Source: Demequina soli
Lineage (GTDB): Bacteria > Actinomycetota > Actinomycetes > Actinomycetales > Demequinaceae
NCBI RefSeq assembly: GCF_000971195.1
Contig: NZ_BBLZ01000002.1
Span: 124,001-188,000 of the forward strand
Length of the DNA: 64,000 nucleotides
Direction: 5' to 3'
The position numbers were made by a program, and so were the translations under genes. The notes under the pieces are model-generated. The model worked only from the letters and a program-made list of their open reading frames with translations, was not told the origin of the DNA and made no database searches. Shown here one piece after another: positions 25,333 through 33,804 of this stretch. Numbering within the stretch: position 1 is the stretch's first letter; each line of letters opens with the position of its first letter.

Positions 25333-26352
25333 TCAGCGCGTGGTCGCGCGCTCGAGGAGCACGGCGGGAGGCGCGACGTGCTCCGCCGGCCCCGTCTCGC
25401 CGGACAGGCGGCGCAGGAGCAGCCGCACCGCCTCGTCCGCCATCGCGTCGTTGCGCGGATCGACGGTGGTGAGGGCCGGCACGGCGAAGCGCGCGGCCTC
25501 GGTGGCGTCCCAGCCGACCACCTGCACGTCCGCCGGGACGCGCCGGCCACCCTCGGCCAGCGCCGCCAGGGCGCCGATCGCGGCTGAGTCCGTCAGCCCC
25601 AGCACCGCGTCGAAGGCGACGCCCGCGGCGCTCAGCCGGGCCACCGCATCGTGCCCCGCCTCCAGGCCGACGCCGCCGCCCACGACGAGCGCCGGGTCGG
25701 GCTCGAGCCCGCGCTCGCGGTGCGCCTCGAGCCAGCCGCGCGTGCGCAGGGAGGACATGGAGGGCTCGTCGGCGAGCGAGCCGCCGATCACCGCCACCCG
25801 GGTGGCGCCGCGGTCGAGCAGCAGGCCCGTCGCCAGGCGCGCGCCGCCGACGTTGTCCATCGCGACGTGGTCGAGCCGCGGGGACGAGGCACGCTCGCCC
25901 AGCAGCACCATGGGGCGCGCGGGGTCGAGCGCCTCGAGGTCGCGCGCGCTGCCGCCGGCGAGCGCGAGGAGCAGGCCGTCGTACGCGTCGAGGCGCGAGC
26001 GCTCGAGCACGGCGAGCTCCTCGGTGACGGCGCCGAGGGTGCGCTCGACCACGAGCCGCAGGCCGTGGCCCGCGAGCCGGTCCGCGAGCCGCGCCGCGAG
26101 CTCGCCGTAGTAGGGCGACGTGAAGTCCGGCACCGCGAGGGCGATGGTGCCGCTGCGCCCCTGCCGGAGCTGGCGTGCGGGCACGTTGACCCGGTAGGCC
26201 AGCGACTCGATGGCGGCGAGCACGCGGGCCCGGGTGTCGTCGCTCACGCGGCCCGCCCGGCCGTTGACCACGTTGGACACCGTCATCACGGAGACGCCCG
26301 CCAGCCGCGCCACATCTGACATCGTGGCGGGGCCGGCGGGCGTCTCGGTCAT
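25333..26352 (-). CDS. LacI family transcriptional regulator
   Basis: 339 residues. The N-terminal DNA-binding domain (MSDVARLAGVSVMTVSNVVNG, about 11-31) has the LacI helix-turn-helix and hinge helix; a type 1 periplasmic-binding-like effector domain fills the rest (IALAVPDFTSPYYGELAARL, DAVLGLTDSAAIGAL). The effector is probably a pentose or arabino-oligosaccharide, given the neighbouring arabinofuranosidase and GH3 genes. The candidate target is the CG-centred palindrome before GH51. It lies 46 bp downstream of the GH3 gene on the same strand, so it may be co-transcribed with it. Confidence 0.9.
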   Translation of the reverse strand: MTETPAGPATMSDVARLAGVSVMTVSNVVNGRAGRVSDDTRARVLAAIESLAYRVNVPARQLRQGRSGTIALAVPDFTSPYYGELAARLADRLAGHGLRLVVERTLGAVTEELAVLERSRLDAYDGLLLALAGGSARDLEALDPARPMVLLGERASSPRLDHVAMDNVGGARLATGLLLDRGATRVAVIGGSLADEPSMSSLRTRGWLEAHRERGLEPDPALVVGGGVGLEAGHDAVARLSAAGVAFDAVLGLTDSAAIGALAALAEGGRRVPADVQVVGWDATEAARFAVPALTTVDPRNDAMADEAVRLLLRRLSGETGPAEHVAPPAVLLERATTR

Positions 26353-26398
26353 GCGTGCATTCTTGCGTGCGCGTCGCTCGCGCGGCGCATCCCAGGGG

Positions 26399-28699
26399 TC
26401 AGAGCGTCGCGGCGGCTCCCCGGGTCACGGTCGTGGCGACCACGCGCGGGTCGGCCGTGGTCACCGCGTGCGTGTCGCCGATGAGGCGCAGGTGGGCCTC
26501 GGTCGCGCGGTCGGCGCACGAGCCGCCGACCCACAGCTCGACCGGGCCGGGCTCCACGACGCGCGTGTACGTGCGGTCCGAGAACGCGAGACGGCCGGCC
26601 GGCACGTCGAACGTCACGGTGGCGGACTCGCCGGGCTCGAGCGCGACCCGCGCGAAGCCGACGAGCTGCGCGACGGGGCGGGTGACCGAGCGGGACGGCG
26701 TGTGCGCGTAGAGCTGGACCACGTCCGCGCCTGCACGGCCGCCGACGTTGCGGACCGTCACCGTGACCTCGAACGCGCCCGCGGTGGAGGCCTCGGGTGC
26801 GACCGTGAGGCCCGTGTGCTCGAACGCGGTGTACGCGAGGCCGAACCCGAACGGGCGCACCGGGGTGCTGTCCGTGGACGTCACCTCGGAGGGCCCGCCC
26901 AGCGGGGGGTGCAGATACGAGAACGGCTGCGCCCCGGCGGAGCGCGGCATCGACACCGGCAGGCGGCCCGACGGACCCGTCTCGCCGGCGATGATCGCGG
27001 CGATCGCGCGGCCGCCCTCCTCGCCGGGGAAGAAGGCCTGGAGCACCGCGCGCGGGGTCGCCGCGCCGTCGAGCGCCCAGTCGAGCGCGTACGGGCGCCC
27101 CGTGAGGGCGACCATCACGGCCGGCGTGCCGGTCGCGACGACCTGCTCGACCAGCCGGCGCTGCACGCCGGGCAGGTCGAGGCTCTCCGCGTCGTTGCCC
27201 TCGCCGACGGTGCCGCGCCCGAAGAGCCCCGCGCGGTCGCCGACCGCGACGACCACCGCATCGGCCTCCCGCGCCGCCGCGACGGCCGCGTCGAGGCCCG
27301 ACGCGTCCGTGCCCTCGACGTCGCAGCCCTGGACGTACGAGATCTCCGCGTCGGGCAGCGCGTCGCGCAGCGAGTCGAGCAGCGTGGGCACCTCGAAGCC
27401 CATCGGCGTCCCCGGGTGGTGCGCGAGGACGTGGTTGGCGAACGAGTAGCAGCCCATCATCGCCGAGCGCGAGTCCGCGTTGGGGCCGATCACCGCGATG
27501 CGGCGGGGCCGCGCGGGGCCCGCGAACGGCAGCGTGCCGTCGTTCGACAGGAGGACCACCGAGCGCTCGGCGAGGGTGCGGGCGAGGGCACGATGCGCGG
27601 GGGAGTCGAGGTCGATGCTCGTGGGCGGCGCGGAGAAGTCCGCGTCGAGCAGGCCCAGCTCCTCCTTCTGCGCGAGCAGGCGCAGCACGGCGCGGTCGAC
27701 GAGCGCCTCGGCATCCGTGTCCCCGGCGAGCGCCAGATAGGCGTCGCCGGAGGGCAGCTCGACGTCGACGCCCGCAGACAGCGCGAGGCGCGCGGCGGCC
27801 GCCTTGTCCACGGCGACCCGGTGCATCGTCTCGAGGAACGCGACCGCGAAGTAGTCGGCGACCACGACGCCGTCGAAGCCCCAGCGCTCCCGGAGCACCC
27901 CGGTGAGGAGCTCGGGGTCGGACGCGACGGGCACGCCGTCGATCTCGGCGTAGGAGTTCATGACGGAGCGCACGGCGCCGTCGATGACCGCCATCTCGAA
28001 CGGCGGCAGGAACACGTCCTGCAGCTCGCGCCGGCCGGCGTGGACCGGGGCGTGGTTGCGTCCCGCCTGCGAGCCCGAGTAGCCCACGAAGTGCTTGAGC
28101 GTCGCGTGCACGCCCGCGGACTGGAGGCCGCGCACGTACGACGTGCCGATCACGCCGACCACGTACGGGTCCTCCGCGATGCACTCGTCGACGCGCCCCC
28201 AGCGGGGGTCGCGGATGACGTCGAGCACGGGCGCGAGGCCCTGGTGGATGCCGAGCTCGCGCATCGACCCGCCGATCGCGGCCGCCATCTCCTCGACGAG
28301 CTCCGGGTCGAACGACGCGCCCCACGCGAGCGGCGTCGGATACGTCGCCGCCTTCCAGGCCGCGAGGCCCGTCAGGCACTCCTCGTGGACCAGCGCGGGG
28401 ATGCCCAGCCGCGTCTCCGTCTGGAGCCGGCGCTGCTCGGCCCACAGCCACTCGGCGCGCGCGACCGGGTCGACCGGGCGCGTGCCGTACACGCGGGTGA
28501 GGTGGCCGATGCCGAGCGCGACGGCCTCGTCGTAGCGGCCGGAGGCCTTCATCTCGCCGGCCATCGGCGCGACGATCTCGTCTCCCTGGTCCACCCAGAA
28601 GCCGACGATCTGGGCGATCTTCTCCTCGAGCGTCATCCGCTCGTGGAGCCGCCTCACGCGGTCGGACACCGCGGGACGGTCGGTGGTGCTGCTGTGCAT
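26399..28699 (-). CDS. GH3 family beta-glycosidase (BxlA-like beta-xylosidase or beta-glucosidase)
   Basis: 766 residues. The N-terminal TIM-barrel domain includes IPALVHEECLTG, LAPVLDVIRDPRWGRVDE and LKHFVGYSGSQAGRNHAPV. The nucleophile is Asp282 in GVVVADYFAVAFL. The second domain spans about 390-620, with RRIAVIGPNADSRSAMMGCY. A fibronectin III-like domain follows at about 665-740. There is no signal peptide. It lies downstream of a sugar ABC transporter with a divergent LacI gene, as in Streptomyces bxlR-bxlEFGA, where the GH3 enzyme is a beta-xylosidase. That assignment rests mainly on context; cello-oligosaccharides are possible. Confidence 0.88.
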   Translation of the reverse strand: MHSSTTDRPAVSDRVRRLHERMTLEEKIAQIVGFWVDQGDEIVAPMAGEMKASGRYDEAVALGIGHLTRVYGTRPVDPVARAEWLWAEQRRLQTETRLGIPALVHEECLTGLAAWKAATYPTPLAWGASFDPELVEEMAAAIGGSMRELGIHQGLAPVLDVIRDPRWGRVDECIAEDPYVVGVIGTSYVRGLQSAGVHATLKHFVGYSGSQAGRNHAPVHAGRRELQDVFLPPFEMAVIDGAVRSVMNSYAEIDGVPVASDPELLTGVLRERWGFDGVVVADYFAVAFLETMHRVAVDKAAAARLALSAGVDVELPSGDAYLALAGDTDAEALVDRAVLRLLAQKEELGLLDADFSAPPTSIDLDSPAHRALARTLAERSVVLLSNDGTLPFAGPARPRRIAVIGPNADSRSAMMGCYSFANHVLAHHPGTPMGFEVPTLLDSLRDALPDAEISYVQGCDVEGTDASGLDAAVAAAREADAVVVAVGDRAGLFGRGTVGEGNDAESLDLPGVQRRLVEQVVATGTPAVMVALTGRPYALDWALDGAATPRAVLQAFFPGEEGGRAIAAIIAGETGPSGRLPVSMPRSAGAQPFSYLHPPLGGPSEVTSTDSTPVRPFGFGLAYTAFEHTGLTVAPEASTAGAFEVTVTVRNVGGRAGADVVQLYAHTPSRSVTRPVAQLVGFARVALEPGESATVTFDVPAGRLAFSDRTYTRVVEPGPVELWVGGSCADRATEAHLRLIGDTHAVTTADPRVVATTVTRGAAATL

Positions 28700-28757
28700 G
28701 GTCTCGATTCCTTGGGTCGTGCGTGGTCGATGGCCGCCGGGGCCGGGACGGCGTGCG

Positions 28758-29636
28758 TCAGCCCTTCACCGCACCGGTGAGACCGCCGACGATGCGACGC
28801 TCGAAGAGGCTGAAGAACACGAGGGCGGGGATCATCGACAGGGACGTGAAGGCAAGGACCTTCGCGGTGTCGACCGAGTACTGCGAGGCGAAGGCCTGCA
28901 CGCCGAGCGGCAGCGTGTAGGACTCCTCCTTGTTGAGGATGAACAGGGGCAGCATGTAGCTGTTCCAGCTCGCGATGAAGGCGAGGATGCCGACCGTGAT
29001 GACGCCGGGCTTGGACAGCGGGATCACCATGCGCCAGAAGAAGCCGAGCCTGCTGCAGCCGTCCATCGACGCCGCCTCCTCGAGCTCGCGGGGCAGCGAG
29101 CGGAGGAACGGCACCAGGATGATGATCGTGATCGACAGCTGGAACGCGACCTGCGGCACGATCACGCCGGCGAGCGAGTTCATCAGGCCGAGGCTGCGCA
29201 CCAGGATGTACAGCGGCGTGATCGCGACCGTCATGGGGAACATGAGGCCCGCGGCGAACACCGAGTACAGGACTCCCTTGCCCTTGAACGAGTAGCGCGC
29301 GAGCACGTAGGCCGCCATCACGCCCAGCACGACCACGAGGATGGTGGTCACCGCCGCCGCGATGGTGGAGTTGGCCACCTCGCGCCAGAACGTGGTCGAG
29401 CCGAGCACGTTGGAGTAGTTCTCGATGCGCCAGTCGGTGGGCAGACCCGCCGGATCCTGGGTGATCTCGGCGTTCGAGCGGAAGCCGCCGATGATGATGT
29501 ACGCGATGGGCGCGACGATCACGGTGACGAGCAGCAGCGCGACGAAGTAGATGCCGAGGTTGGCGCGCTTCTCGTGGCCGCCGCCGCGCGGGGCCTTGGC
29601 CGAGGAGGTGCGCGGGGCGAGGGTCGTGGCGGACAT
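28758..29636 (-). CDS. Carbohydrate ABC transporter permease (MalG type)
   Basis: 292-residue membrane permease with six predicted helices and the coupling motif EEAASMDGCSRLGFFWRMVIPLSKPGV (EAA loop) near 195. The cytoplasmic N-terminus is Ala/Arg-rich. ATG at 29636 shares one base with the stop of the partner permease. Together with that protein and the lipoprotein upstream it forms a CUT1 importer for oligosaccharides. No ATPase is encoded nearby, so a shared MsiK-type ATPase elsewhere is expected. Confidence 0.92.
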   Translation of the reverse strand: MSATTLAPRTSSAKAPRGGGHEKRANLGIYFVALLLVTVIVAPIAYIIIGGFRSNAEITQDPAGLPTDWRIENYSNVLGSTTFWREVANSTIAAAVTTILVVVLGVMAAYVLARYSFKGKGVLYSVFAAGLMFPMTVAITPLYILVRSLGLMNSLAGVIVPQVAFQLSITIIILVPFLRSLPRELEEAASMDGCSRLGFFWRMVIPLSKPGVITVGILAFIASWNSYMLPLFILNKEESYTLPLGVQAFASQYSVDTAKVLAFTSLSMIPALVFFSLFERRIVGGLTGAVKG

Positions 29637-30649
29637 CAGCGGGTCCCTCCGGTGACGGCGCCCTCGGTGTCGCGCCGGAGCACGAACCGCTGGTAGAGCA
29701 GGGCGACTGCGAGCGAGATGAGGAAGATCACGACGGCGACGGCGTTGCCGTAGCCGTAGCTGCCGGCGTTGCGGCCCGACGAGACCATGTAGGTCGCCAT
29801 CGTCGAGGTGCCCGCGGTCTCCGCGACGTATTGGCCCCAGATGATGTAGACGAGGTCGAACAGCTGGAGCGAGCCGATGATCGACAGGAACGCCCAGATG
29901 CGCAGCGTCGGGCCCATGAGCGGCAGCGTGATGCGGCGCTGGATCTGCCAGTAGGAGGCGCCGTCGATGGCCGCGGCCTCGGTGATCTCCTCGGGGATGC
30001 CCTGGAGGCCGGCGAGGAACAGGATCACCGCGAAGCCGATGTACTTCCAGGTGATGACCGCCATCAGGGTCCAGATGGCGATCGACGGGTCGGACAGCCA
30101 GTCCTGCGCGAGGCTGCCGAGCCCGACCTTGTCGAGCAGGCCGTTGAGCGCGCCGTTGGAGGACAGGATGAGCGCCCACCCGGTGCCGACGACGACCTCG
30201 GAGATCACGTACGGCGCGAAGATGAGGATGCGCAGCCCCGACTGGAACCGCATCTTGCGGTTGAGCAGCAGCGCGAGGCCCATGGCGATGGGGCCCTGGA
30301 TGACCAGCGACAGCACCACGATGATGACGTTGTGCTTGAGCGCGGCCTGGAACGCGTCGTCCTGGAGGATCACCTGGTAGTTGCGCAGGCCCACGAAGTC
30401 GGTGGCGGGGCCGTAGCCGCTCCAGCTGAAGAAGCCGTAGTAGGCCGCGATGATCACCGGGAAGATGACGAACGCGAGGAAGATGAGGAGGGCCGGTCCC
30501 GCGAGCAGCGCGATCTCGGCGCGCATGCCCCAGCGGCGGCGGGAGGTCCCGCGCGGGAGCGGGGACGATGCGTGCGCACCGTCCCCGCCCGTCGCGGGCT
30601 CCGTGGTGGTGGCGGGCGCCTGGGTGGCGCTGCCGTTCAGAGGAGCCAT
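29636..30649 (-). CDS. Carbohydrate ABC transporter permease (MalF type)
   Basis: 337-residue permease with a Thr/Ala-rich N-terminal extension and six helices. The EAA loop is EEITEAAAIDGASYWQIQRRITLPLMGP at about 225. The first helix (EIALLAGPALLIFLAFVIFPV) and the typical FVGLRNYQVILQDDAF loop are clear. ATG at 30649 is preceded on the minus strand by a weak purine stretch, 14 bases after the binding-protein stop. It pairs with the MalG-type permease. Confidence 0.92.
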   Translation of the reverse strand: MAPLNGSATQAPATTTEPATGGDGAHASSPLPRGTSRRRWGMRAEIALLAGPALLIFLAFVIFPVIIAAYYGFFSWSGYGPATDFVGLRNYQVILQDDAFQAALKHNVIIVVLSLVIQGPIAMGLALLLNRKMRFQSGLRILIFAPYVISEVVVGTGWALILSSNGALNGLLDKVGLGSLAQDWLSDPSIAIWTLMAVITWKYIGFAVILFLAGLQGIPEEITEAAAIDGASYWQIQRRITLPLMGPTLRIWAFLSIIGSLQLFDLVYIIWGQYVAETAGTSTMATYMVSSGRNAGSYGYGNAVAVVIFLISLAVALLYQRFVLRRDTEGAVTGGTR

Positions 30650-30663
30650 GACGTGTCCGCCGA

Positions 30664-31965
30664 TCAGCCCTTGAGGGCCGCTTCGTTGACGGCGTCGACG
30701 ATGTCCTGCGGGGTGCCGTTGCCGGCGAGCATGTCGACGACCGCGACGTTGAGGGCGTTGCCGACGTTCTGGCCGTACATCGTGTCGAGCCAGAGCACCA
30801 CGTACGGCGCCTCGTTGTAGGCCTCGAGGAGCTTGGTGAGGGCCGGGTCGGTGACCGCGCCCTGCGCCTCGCTGCTCGCGGGGATGGTCTGGAAGGCCTT
30901 GGCGTAGGCCTCCTGGTTGGCCTTCTCCGAGATGAAGTCGAGGAAGTCCACGCACTCCGCGGGGGCGTCCACGTAGCAGGAGTAGCCGTCGGCGCCGGAC
31001 ATCATGGCGCCGGCCTCGCCGTCACCGCCGTCGATCGCCGGGAACGGGAACCACGCGAGGTCGGGCAGCGCCTTCTCGTCGGGCGTGAGCGAGGCGATGA
31101 CGCCCGGGTCCCACGCGCCCATGAGCTCCATCGCGGCCTGGTGGTTGGCGACGAGGCCCGCCGAGGAGCCCGCGCCCTGCTGGGCCGAGGTGGTGAGGAA
31201 GCCCTTGTTGAACGGGTCCGTCTTGGCGAAGGTCTGGAGGTCGTCGCCGGCCCGCAGCCAGCAGTCGTCATCGAACGAGCGCGTGCTCGCGGCCTGGTTG
31301 ATCGCGTCCTGCGAGCACTCGCGGAGCGCGAAGTTGTAGTACCAGTGCGCCGCCGGCCACGCGTCCTTGGCGCCCACGGCGATCGCGTCGACGCCGGAGT
31401 CCTTGAGCTTGGTGACGTCGGTGTTGAGCTCGTCGAGCGTGGTCGGGGTGTCGGAGATGCCCGCCGCGTCGAACATGTCCTGGCTGTAGAAGAAGCCCTC
31501 GGGCAGGATCGCGGTGGGGACGCCGTAGACCTTGCCGTCGATCGTGAAGGCGCTCATGCCGCCGCCGAGCGCGGACTTGGTGGCGTCGCTGATCTTGTCG
31601 GTGAGGTCCATGACCTGGTTGGCCTTGACGACGTCGGCGAGCTTGCCGCCGCCGCGGGCCATGAAGATGTCGGGGGCGTCGCCCGAGTTGAGGGCGGTCT
31701 GGAGCTTGCCGTCCATGTCCTCGTTCTGGATGGACTGCACCTCGACGGTGACGTTCGGGTACTTCTCGTGGAACGCCGTCGCCATGTCCTGCCAGTACTG
31801 CATGCCGTCACCCGTGGTGGAGTTCTGCCACAGGGTGAGGGTGACCGGGCCGCCGTCGGCGCCCGAGCTCGAGCCGTCGGAGCTGCCGTCCGAGCTGCAC
31901 GCCGTCAGCGCGAGCGCGCCCACGGCCGCCAGAAGTGCGCCTGCGCGCATTCGGGTGGACTTCAT
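30664..31965 (-). CDS. Sugar-binding lipoprotein of the CUT1 ABC transporter
   Basis: 433 residues if started at ATG 31965 (MKSTRMRAGALLAAV); 31989 is an alternative start with a better-placed GGAGG. The signal sequence ends in the lipobox LTAC, followed by a Ser/Asp/Gly linker. The mature protein is a family 1 extracellular solute-binding fold: VTLTLWQNSTTGDGMQYWQDM, MDGKLQTALNSGDAPDIFM and GKVYGVPTAI. A xylo- or cello-oligosaccharide ligand is likely from the downstream GH3 gene. First gene of the operon behind a strong promoter and operator. Confidence 0.93.
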   Translation of the reverse strand: MKSTRMRAGALLAAVGALALTACSSDGSSDGSSSGADGGPVTLTLWQNSTTGDGMQYWQDMATAFHEKYPNVTVEVQSIQNEDMDGKLQTALNSGDAPDIFMARGGGKLADVVKANQVMDLTDKISDATKSALGGGMSAFTIDGKVYGVPTAILPEGFFYSQDMFDAAGISDTPTTLDELNTDVTKLKDSGVDAIAVGAKDAWPAAHWYYNFALRECSQDAINQAASTRSFDDDCWLRAGDDLQTFAKTDPFNKGFLTTSAQQGAGSSAGLVANHQAAMELMGAWDPGVIASLTPDEKALPDLAWFPFPAIDGGDGEAGAMMSGADGYSCYVDAPAECVDFLDFISEKANQEAYAKAFQTIPASSEAQGAVTDPALTKLLEAYNEAPYVVLWLDTMYGQNVGNALNVAVVDMLAGNGTPQDIVDAVNEAALKG

Positions 31966-32093
31966 CTGATGACACCTGTCTCTCTTCATTGAGCGGCGGC
32001 CCTCCGTTGGGTCGCCGTAGCGGTGCGGCCGTCGGGGCCTCCGTCGGCCCCGGCCTGTGTCACGCCGCCCCGCGGACGGGTTGGCGAGGTCGA

Positions 32094-32136
32094 GTATCAG
32101 TACGCCCCGGAAGGGGTGTCAAATGTTTTCGAAAAC
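32094..32136 (-). promoter_or_regulatory. Promoter of the sugar ABC/GH3 operon with a LacI operator
   Basis: On the minus strand TTGACA (32122-32117), a 17 bp spacer and TGATAC (32099-32094) form a near-consensus promoter toward the binding-protein gene. GTTTTCGAAAAC (32125-32136), a perfect CG-centred palindrome, sits directly upstream of the -35. It also lies in the promoter region of the divergent LacI gene, whose likely -10 is TAATCT at 32150-32155. The core CGAA/TTCG symmetry resembles BxlR-type xylobiose operators. One operator could therefore control both directions. Confidence 0.8.
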
Positions 32137-32162
32137 CTTTTTCATCCCGTAATCTACGGAGC

Positions 32163-33164
32163 ATGGGCCAACGTCCGACCATCCGTGACATCGCCGAGGC
32201 TGCCGGTGTCTCGATCTCGACCGTCTCGAAGGCGGTGAACGGCCGCTACGGCATCGCCCAGGAGACGGTCGACCGGGTGATGGCCGTCGTCGAGGAGATG
32301 GGCTACGAGTCGAGCCTCGTGGCGAGCCGCATGCGCGGCATGCGCACGGGCGTCGTCGGGGTGCTCGTCGCCGAGTTCGAGCCGTTCAGCGCCGAGATCC
32401 TCAAGGGCGTCGGCGCCGCCGTGGCGGAGGCGCACTACGACCTCCTGGCCTACTCGGGCGCGTACGGCGCCGAGCGCGTCGGCTGGGAGGTGAAGTCGCT
32501 GCGGCGGCTCAGCGGCAGCCTCATCGACGGCGCGATCCTCGTGACGCCGTCCGTGCTCGTCCCTGTCGCCGACGTGCCCATCGTCGCGATCGACCCCCAC
32601 CTGGGTCCGGTCGACATCCCCACCGTCGAGAGCGACAGCCTCGGCGGGGCCGTCACCGCGGTGCGCTACCTCATCGAGCTCGGGCACACCCGCATCGGCT
32701 TCGTGGCGGGCCGCCCCGACCTGCGCTCGTCGCGCGCCCGCGACGCCGGCTACCGCAAGGCGCTGTCGGAGGCCGGTATCGCGGTCGACCCGAACCTCAT
32801 CCGCGTGGGCTTCTACGACCAGGAGACGGCGCGCGACCGGGCGCGCTCGCTGCTGAGCCAGCCGCAGCGTCCGACCGCCGTGTTCGCGGCGAACGACGTC
32901 TCGGCGATCGCGATCGTCGACGTCGCCCGCGAGCTCGGGCTCGATGTGCCGCGCGACCTGTCGGTGGTGGGCTTCGACGACGTGCTCGAGGCCTCGCGCA
33001 TGGACCCGCCGCTGACCACCGTGCGCCAGCCGATGCGCCGGCTCGGCATCGCCGCCACGGAGATGCTCACGCGCCTCATGAGCGGCGAGGAGGTCACGGA
33101 CCGCCACGTGGTCCTGCCGACGCAGCTCATCGCGCGCGCGACCACGGCGCCGCCGCGCCGCTGA
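32163..33164 (+). CDS. LacI family regulator (BxlR-like)
   Basis: 333 residues: DNA-binding head RPTIRDIAEAAGVSISTVSKAVNGRYG (4-30), hinge helix and effector-binding core (TGVVGVLVAEFEPFSAEIL, LGHTRIGFVAGRPDLRSSRARDAGY, PTAVFAANDVSAIAIVDVA, LSVVGFDDV). Divergent from the sugar ABC/GH3 operon across a perfect palindrome, so it is the likely local repressor and autoregulator, relieved by a xylo- or cello-oligosaccharide. ATG at 32163 lies eight bases after a TAATCT -10, suggesting a leaderless mRNA. Confidence 0.92.
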   Translation: MGQRPTIRDIAEAAGVSISTVSKAVNGRYGIAQETVDRVMAVVEEMGYESSLVASRMRGMRTGVVGVLVAEFEPFSAEILKGVGAAVAEAHYDLLAYSGAYGAERVGWEVKSLRRLSGSLIDGAILVTPSVLVPVADVPIVAIDPHLGPVDIPTVESDSLGGAVTAVRYLIELGHTRIGFVAGRPDLRSSRARDAGYRKALSEAGIAVDPNLIRVGFYDQETARDRARSLLSQPQRPTAVFAANDVSAIAIVDVARELGLDVPRDLSVVGFDDVLEASRMDPPLTTVRQPMRRLGIAATEMLTRLMSGEEVTDRHVVLPTQLIARATTAPPRR

Positions 33165-33176
33165 CCCGGGGCCCGG

Positions 33177-33470
33177 CTACCGACCCTCGCCGGTGCCCTT
33201 CCGACGCCGCGCCTGCTCGCGCAGCCACGCGAGGTACTCGGGATCGTCGTCCGGCGCCACGGGTCGCCCACGCTGCTCGGGGGCGGGGTCCGGCCGGGTG
33301 CGGCTCAGCACGATCCACGCGAGCGCACCCACGTACGGCAGCAGCACGATGATCGCCGCCCACAGCCACTTCGGCAGCCCGTACGGGTCCCTCTCGGGGC
33401 GCTGCATCGCGTCCGACAGCGCGTACGTGACGAGCCCCAGGTACAGCAGGAAGGGAAGGACGCGGCCCAT
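33177..33470 (-). CDS. PLDc_N domain small membrane protein
   Basis: 97-residue protein with two transmembrane helices (VLPFLLYLGLVTYALSDA, WLWAAIIVLLPYVGALAWIVLSR) joined by a short loop, then a basic, Pro-rich cytoplasmic tail ending in YLAWLREQARRRK. This is the phospholipase D N-terminal-like (PLDc_N) domain found alone in many actinobacteria; there is no catalytic HKD motif. The ATG at 33470 is preferred over 33503 because it starts just before helix 1. Function unknown. Divergent from the DUF4229 gene. Confidence 0.82.
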   Translation of the reverse strand: MGRVLPFLLYLGLVTYALSDAMQRPERDPYGLPKWLWAAIIVLLPYVGALAWIVLSRTRPDPAPEQRGRPVAPDDDPEYLAWLREQARRRKGTGEGR

Positions 33471-33501
33471 CGTCCAAGCGTACGCCGGGTACCGTTGACG
33501 C

Positions 33502-33804
33502 ATGAGCGTTCTGTCCTACTGGGGTGCCCGCACGGGCATCTTCCTCGCCGTCCTCGGGATCCTGTGGGCGGTGGGCTGGCAGGACATCATGGTGTTCTTC
33601 GCGGCATTCGTGGTCGCGTGGCTCGTGTCGTACCTGCTCCTGCCCGGCATGCGGCTGCGTGCGGGCGAGCAGATGGACGGGTGGATCTCGCGGTCCGAGA
33701 AGGGCCTGCGCGAGGCCGACGCCGAGGAGGACGCCGAGATCGGCGCCGTGGACGATGCGGCGGAGGCGGCGGACGACGAGCGCCGCCCGCACGGGTCGCG
33801 CTAG
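33502..33804 (+). CDS. DUF4229 membrane protein
   Basis: 100 residues with two transmembrane helices (GARTGIFLAVLGILWAVGW, DIMVFFAAFVVAWLVSYLLL) and a highly acidic C-terminus rich in Asp, Glu and Ala. It matches the DUF4229 family of actinobacterial membrane proteins, commonly next to menaquinone or respiratory genes. Function is unknown. Its stop codon abuts the menA stop on the other strand. The acidic tail carries a GGACGATGCG copy as Asp-Asp-Ala. Confidence 0.8.
   Translation: MSVLSYWGARTGIFLAVLGILWAVGWQDIMVFFAAFVVAWLVSYLLLPGMRLRAGEQMDGWISRSEKGLREADAEEDAEIGAVDDAAEAADDERRPHGSR

Noticed and set aside
22616-26110. A very long plus-strand frame (over 1100 codons) crossing the glycosyltransferase, GH51 and LacI genes
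   Set aside because: It is an out-of-frame shadow produced by high GC: Arg/Ala/Gly/Pro-rich, no family motifs, and it spans recognised genes in other frames.
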